Source of the DNA: Fibrobacter sp.
GTDB lineage: Bacteria > Fibrobacterota > Fibrobacteria > Fibrobacterales > Fibrobacteraceae
Assembly: GCA_017412605.1 (NCBI GenBank)
Contig: JAFPWY010000001.1
Span: 1 to 64,000 of the forward strand
DNA length: 64,000 nucleotides
Direction of reading: 5' to 3'
Positions 61,394-64,000 of the stretch are shown here, piece after piece. Under the pieces are notes generated by a model. That model made no database searches, was not told the origin of the DNA, and saw nothing but the letters and a program-made list of their open reading frames with translations. A program made the position numbers and the translations under genes. Positions within the stretch are counted from its first letter, which is position 1. Every line of letters starts with the position of its first letter.

Positions 61394-64000
61394 TTACTCG
61401 AGATCCTTGCCGTGGCACTTCTTGTACTTGAGGCCAGAACCGCACCAGCACGGGTCATTGCGGCCGAGCTTCGGGCCGGCCTGCTGGGCACGGCGCGCTG
61501 CAGCGGCAACGGCGGGATTCGTATAGGTACGGCGGACTGCGGCCGGACGCGTTCCCGGAAGAGCGGACTGCGGCATCGGCTGCGGTGCGCGCTGATCTTC
61601 GGAAAGGGCGTTCGTCTCGGAAGTGGCGGCCTGGCCAGCGAGGCCAGCAGCCTTGGCACCTTCGGCGCTCAGCTGTTCCGTTTCCTGCTCGGCATTCTGT
61701 GCATCCTCTTTCGTCTCTCGTCTTTCGTCTTTCGTCTCAGCTGCAGCCTTCTTTTCGGCGTCGATCTGTTCCTGGCTCTTGAGCTGCAGCTGGTCCGGCG
61801 AGACGGTCATGCCGTTCGGGAGCGTGATGCGGATGTTCAAGATGCGCAGCGCGGTAAGCGTCGCGATCTTCTCGAGGCAGCCTTCGAACAGCTTGTAGCC
61901 TTCGCTCTTGTAGACCATCAGCGGGTCCTTCTGGGCGTAGCCGTGGAAGCGGATGGCGTCCTTCAGCTGGTCCATTGCGTACAAGTGTTCTTTCCACACC
62001 TGGTCGATGGTCATGAGCAAGAAGCGGCGTTCGATGTTGCGGAAGTCCGTATCCGGGATAATCCTCGTGAGCTTGTCGTAACGCACCTTGCAGAGGTTGA
62101 TCACGTCTTCGAGCACCTGTTCCGGAGTCTTCTTCGTCGCATCTTCAAAGCTCAGGTTGTATTCCATACCGAGCGTGCGCTGCAAGTCGGTATGCAGGCC
62201 TTCGAGATTCCAGCTCTCGGGGTAGGTCTTGGCCGGAACATAGGCAGACACCTTGATATCGCAGGCGTCTTCGATGCGGTTCATGATTTCTTCGCGGATG
62301 TCTTCGCCGTTCAGGATGCGGCGACGGAGGCCGTAAATCACCTTGCGCTGCTCGTTCATCACGTTATCGTAGTCGAGCAAGTGCTTACGGATATCGAAGC
62401 TCTGGCCTTCCACGCGGCGCTGTGCACCACGGATGGAGCGGGAAACGATCGGGTGCGTAATCACTTCGTCTTCGCCCACGCCAAAGCGGCTCATCAAGTT
62501 CTTCACGTTGCTGCCGCCGAAGATGCGCATCAGGTTATCGTCGAGGCTGAGGAAGTACTGGCTGGAACCCGGGTCGCCCTGACGGCCGGAACGGCCGCGC
62601 AGCTGGTTGTCGATACGGCGGGATTCGTGGCGTTCCGTGCCGAGCACGTGCAAGCCGCCCAGCGCCGTGACTCCGGGGCCAAGAGCGATGTCGGTACCAC
62701 GACCGGCCATGTTGGTCGCAATCGTCACCTTGCCTTCGTGACCCGCGTACTGGATGATTTCAGCTTCGCGGCTGTGATTCTTCGCGTTCAAGACTTCGTG
62801 CGGGATGCCTTCCTTTTCCAAGAGGCCGTGCAGGTGCTCGGACTTTTCGATGGAAGCCGTACCCACGAGGAGCGGCTGGCCCTTGGCGTGGCGGTCCTTG
62901 ATGTCGGCCACGATGGCGCGCCACTTCGCGTCTTCGCTCTTGTACACCATGTCCTGCATGTCCTTGCGGATGCAGGGCTTGTTGGTCGGGATGACCCAGG
63001 TGTTCATGTTGTAAATCTTGATGAATTCCGTCGCTTCGGTTTCGGCCGTACCGGTCATACCCGAAAGCTTCTTGTACATGCGGAAGTAGTTCTGGAACGT
63101 GATGGTCGCAAGCGTCTGGTTCTCGCGGCGGATAGGCACGTTCTCCTTGGCTTCGATGGCCTGGTGCATACCGTTAGAGTAGCGGCGGCCTTCCATGAGA
63201 CGGCCCGTGTTCTCGTCGACGATGACGATTTCGCCGTCGCGCACGATGTAGTCCACGTCCTTCTCGTACAGGTACCAGGCACGCAGCGAGTTGTCAAAGA
63301 AGTGGACCCAGTCGGCATGTTCGCCGTACAGGTTCGTAATGCCCATCATCTCCTGGATGTGGTTCACACCCTTCTCGGTCAACTGGATGTTCTTGTCCTT
63401 CTCGTCCACGGAGAAGTCCTTGTTCTTCACGAGCTTCTTCGATATCTCGTTCGCCTTCGCATACTTCTCGGTCGCGTCTTCGGCCGGGCCGCTGATGATA
63501 AGCGGAGTACGCGCTTCGTCGATAAGGATGGAGTCCACTTCGTCGACAATGCAGAAGTTGAGTTCGCGCTGCACCAGCTGGCTCGGTTCCACGGCCATGT
63601 TGTCGCGCAAGTAGTCGAAGCCGAACTCGTTGTTGGTACCGTAGGTCACGTCGCTGTTGTAGCTTTCGCGGCGCTGTTCGGAATCAAGACCGTTCACGAT
63701 GAGGCCCACCGTGAGTCCGAGGAACTTATACACGAGGCCCATCTGCTTCGCGTCACGGCCGGCGAGGTAGTCGTTCACCGTCACCACGTGTACACCGTGG
63801 CCTCCGAGGCCGTTCAAATAAACCGGGAGAGCAGCGGCAAGCGTCTTACCTTCACCGGTGGCCATTTCGGCGATGGCACCTTCGTGGAGCACGAGGCCAC
63901 CGATCATCTGCACGTCGAACGGCATCATGCGGAACGGCTTCACCGAATCCGGATAGAGTTCGCGGACCTTCGCATACACGGCGGCCGGCATGTAGACTTC
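61394..64000 (-). CDS. secA: Protein translocase ATPase SecA (N-terminus cut by window edge)
   Basis: About 868 codons visible; only the first 60-80 residues are missing. SecA drives preproteins through SecYEG. Present: RMMPFDVQMIGG, Walker A ATGEGKT, TVNDYLAGRDA, Walker B FCIVDEVDSILIDEARTP, MTGTAETE, IATNMAGRGTDIALG, RRIDNQLRGRSGRQGDPG, the scaffold and wing domains, and the zinc motif NDPCWCGSGLKYKKCHG at the C-terminus. The linker before that end holds a short charged insert (ETKDERRETKED) written in a TCGTCT repeat. Start codon is outside the window. The many exported lipoproteins here depend on Sec export. Confidence 0.97.
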   Translation of the reverse strand, partial: EVYMPAAVYAKVRELYPDSVKPFRMMPFDVQMIGGLVLHEGAIAEMATGEGKTLAAALPVYLNGLGGHGVHVVTVNDYLAGRDAKQMGLVYKFLGLTVGLIVNGLDSEQRRESYNSDVTYGTNNEFGFDYLRDNMAVEPSQLVQRELNFCIVDEVDSILIDEARTPLIISGPAEDATEKYAKANEISKKLVKNKDFSVDEKDKNIQLTEKGVNHIQEMMGITNLYGEHADWVHFFDNSLRAWYLYEKDVDYIVRDGEIVIVDENTGRLMEGRRYSNGMHQAIEAKENVPIRRENQTLATITFQNYFRMYKKLSGMTGTAETEATEFIKIYNMNTWVIPTNKPCIRKDMQDMVYKSEDAKWRAIVADIKDRHAKGQPLLVGTASIEKSEHLHGLLEKEGIPHEVLNAKNHSREAEIIQYAGHEGKVTIATNMAGRGTDIALGPGVTALGGLHVLGTERHESRRIDNQLRGRSGRQGDPGSSQYFLSLDDNLMRIFGGSNVKNLMSRFGVGEDEVITHPIVSRSIRGAQRRVEGQSFDIRKHLLDYDNVMNEQRKVIYGLRRRILNGEDIREEIMNRIEDACDIKVSAYVPAKTYPESWNLEGLHTDLQRTLGMEYNLSFEDATKKTPEQVLEDVINLCKVRYDKLTRIIPDTDFRNIERRFLLMTIDQVWKEHLYAMDQLKDAIRFHGYAQKDPLMVYKSEGYKLFEGCLEKIATLTALRILNIRITLPNGMTVSPDQLQLKSQEQIDAEKKAAAETKDERRETKEDAQNAEQETEQLSAEGAKAAGLAGQAATSETNALSEDQRAPQPMPQSALPGTRPAAVRRTYTNPAVAAAARRAQQAGPKLGRNDPCWCGSGLKYKKCHGKDLE
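61708..61740. repeat. TCGTCT repeat copy inside the secA coding region
   Basis: TCTTTCGTCTCTCGTCTT and adjoining TTCGTCTTTCGTCTC match the right arm of the repeat at 41011-41138 over 18 identical bases. In frame it encodes ETKDERRETKED in the C-terminal linker of SecA. Confidence 0.65.

Noticed and set aside
61394-64000. Frameshift or foreign insertion disrupting secA
   Set aside because: The repeat-derived segment is in frame and all SecA motifs including the C-terminal zinc motif follow.

Overview
The window reads as chromosome of a cellulolytic Fibrobacter-type bacterium (Fibrobacteres, FCB group). The evidence is four family-45 endoglucanase lipoproteins with polyserine linkers, two lipoproteins with the Fibrobacter major paralogous domain (TIGR02145 type), a PorV/PorQ-like outer membrane protein together with a secreted enzyme carrying a type IX-like C-terminal sorting domain, and many signal-peptide lipoproteins starting 'ACGDDSSS'. 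Identifications come from reading translated sequence by eye; no search was run.

Layout. 1-7.1 kb: start of tuf (cut by the window edge), a tandem pair of GH45 endoglucanases, a secreted SGNH hydrolase and ahcY. 7.3-20 kb: accessory envelope genes, three paralogous lipoproteins, a degenerate EF-Tu paralogue, a DUF4434-like protein, aspartate kinase, a sigma-54-type AAA+ activator without sensor domain and a PorV-like protein. 20-29.7 kb: phosphohexomutase, a TIGR02145 lipoprotein, then nadA-mnmA and metY-cysK (minus strand), a thioesterase and rarA. 29.7-37.9 kb: a collagen-like/TIGR02145 lipoprotein, a lemA-htpX pair below an oxidoreductase/beta-propeller fusion, and a BatD-like protein. 37.9-44.4 kb: TPP riboswitch and thiC with a duplicated 3' end, an outer membrane protein, murJ and a metallophosphoesterase. 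44.4-47.5 kb: second GH45 pair. 47.9-64 kb: a binding-protein/cNMP-sensor/purM cluster, a NYN protein, a TPR protein, an intergenic region with DnaA-box-like sites, an LpoA-like protein, a nucleotidyltransferase, an acyltransferase, tmk, a three-gene envelope operon and most of secA. No rRNA, tRNA, CRISPR array, transposase or phage gene was recognised.

How the genes fit together. The endoglucanases, SGNH hydrolase and surface lipoproteins fit plant-wall degradation at the cell surface. metY, cysK and ahcY converge on homocysteine and cysteine. thiC is under TPP control. lemA-htpX, murJ, the BatD-like and LpoA-like proteins, and secA maintain the envelope.

Most notable observations: (1) a full-length EF-Tu paralogue (10044-11120) that aligns without gaps to the EF-Tu P-loop but has lost every GTPase motif while keeping domains II and III; (2) a second, diverged copy of the thiC 3' end just after thiC, looking like an insertion scar; (3) a recurrent TATATTTG-like box 4-10 nt before start codons that lack a Shine-Dalgarno, suggesting leaderless transcripts; (4) a family of TCTAGTCTC/TCGTCTTTCGTCT repeats between genes, one copy of which lies in frame inside secA; (5) a 14-codon Met/Cys-rich leader ORF before metY-cysK; (6) a Gfo/Idh/MocA oxidoreductase fused to a TolB-like propeller.
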